A stretch of 64,000 nucleotides of DNA. It comes from Parapedobacter lycopersici. Lineage in GTDB: Bacteria; Bacteroidota; Bacteroidia; Sphingobacteriales; Sphingobacteriaceae. A program made the position numbers and the translations under genes. Within the stretch, counting starts at the first letter, position 1. The number at the start of each line of letters is the position of its first letter. Location: NCBI RefSeq assembly GCF_024643285.1, contig NZ_JAMSLW010000004.1, forward strand, positions 370,770 to 434,769, in the 5' to 3' direction. Of the stretch, positions 63,651 to 64,000 are shown one piece after another. A model generated the notes under the pieces. It had not been told where the DNA came from and did not search any database. It saw nothing but the letters and a program-made list of their open reading frames with translations.

Positions 63651-63658
63651 CAAATGTA
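63651..63658 (-). promoter_or_regulatory. Probable -7 element of the SusC2 operon
   Basis: The minus strand reads TACATTTG, matching TAnnTTTG, 72 bp before the leader ORF. The 18-bp operator-like element directly abuts it on the upstream side. Confidence 0.6.
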
Positions 63659-63676
63659 TACTAATTAAGTAGACTT
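63659..63676. promoter_or_regulatory. Putative operator TACTA-N6-TAGACTT upstream of SusC2
   Basis: TACTAATTAAGTAGACTT lies in a 27-bp stretch (63656-63682) matching 44498-44524 at 25 of 27 positions. It abuts the -7 element, so a bound protein would be expected to block transcription. Confidence 0.65.
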
Positions 63677-63683
63677 TTTTATG

Positions 63684-64000
63684 CACAAAACATGCTTGTT
63701 CAGGTCATAAATTATGCTTAAAATAAATGAAATAGGATAAATTGTCTTTAGGGAGAGTCCTTGGATCGCCTGGCTTCAAGCCCCGGTTCAAACCCGGGAT
63801 AACCAGGCCGGGTAAGGACCGCAAAGGTTAGACCGGCACGGCCGCTCCGGTATTGTCTTCGCCGGGAGCGGTGCCCTGCGGCATCCGCATGGACCTCAGT
63901 TTTAAAGGACGGGATATGTTATGATCCGGGTGCCGGACACCCCCGGGTTACCGCAGGTATGCACAATGCCGGGGTCCATCACCGGATTCCGGGACTGACG
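63684..64000. other. Non-coding end region, GC-rich from about 63740
   Basis: No convincing reading frame is present in the last ~315 bp. Base composition changes sharply from AT-rich to GC-rich near 63740. The only clear structure is the compound hairpin at 63757-63819. Confidence 0.45.
63757..63819. repeat. Compound inverted repeat with tRNA T-arm-like tip
   Basis: Three nested perfect stems occur: GTCCTT (63757-63762) with AAGGAC (63814-63819), GCCTGG (63768-63773) with CCAGGC (63803-63808), and CCCGG-TTCAAAC-CCGGG (63782-63798). The inner part has the form of a tRNA T-arm, but no tRNA acceptor or anticodon arm matches around it. Function unknown. Confidence 0.55.

Noticed and set aside
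63760..63810. A tRNA gene suggested by the T-arm-like CCGGTTCAAACCCGG
   Set aside because: The following bases GATAACC have no complementary 5' acceptor strand at the right distance, and no anticodon arm is visible. Instead the flanks pair as GCCTGG/CCAGGC.
1..64000. CRISPR arrays, insertion sequences or prophage genes
   Set aside because: No regularly spaced repeats, transposase, integrase or phage structural genes were seen.

Overview
The window is chromosomal DNA of a Bacteroidota bacterium, most likely a member of the Sphingobacteriaceae of medium GC content (Parapedobacter- or Olivibacter-like; genus not certain). The basis is four items: an Alternative Complex III (act) operon joined to cytochrome oxidase genes, three SusC/SusD pairs, promoters with the Bacteroidota -7 element TAnnTTTG, and little use of Shine-Dalgarno sites.

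Layout. 1-10.2 kb (minus strand): the respiratory operon actABCDEF-coxB-coxA, cut by the window start. 10.7-14.6 kb: msrB, then a LacI-type regulator divergent from a GH92 mannosidase, with a clear LacI-type operator between them. 14.6-18.6 kb (minus): rpsO-pnp and a NagX-like membrane acyltransferase. 19-25.4 kb: a ROK regulator followed by a SusC/SusD pair of the SusD_2 type. 25.5-38.1 kb: housekeeping and envelope genes (aminopeptidase P, DUF5686 protein, enoyl-CoA hydratase, two envelope proteins of unknown function, glyS, a two-domain GH29 fucosidase, a DUF2490 protein).

38.2-63.7 kb is the most interesting part. It holds a siroheme methyltransferase gene (cobA) with an attenuator-like leader, an exported RidA-like protein, and a likely minus-strand operon of XRE regulator, sulfatase, formylglycine-generating enzyme and YeiH-type transporter. 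Next come two paralogous copies of an unusual four-gene unit, SusC-SusD-DoxX-like-DoxX-like, separated by a three-gene operon (methionine-type aminotransferase, TIGR01777 epimerase, FAD oxidoreductase). From 63.3 down to 44.1 kb every gene is on the minus strand.

An 18-bp element, TACTA-N6-TAGACTT, occurs upstream of three transcripts: cobA, the XRE-sulfatase-FGE-YeiH group, and the second SusC unit. It is nearly identical over 27 bp between the last two. Small Met/Cys-containing leader ORFs (12, 40 and 41 codons) precede cobA and both SusC genes of the duplicated units. Together with the gene content this suggests a sulfur-scavenging regulon in which the SusCD-DoxX units may import a sulfur-containing compound. 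That functional link is inference. The motif, leader ORFs and duplication are visible in the sequence.
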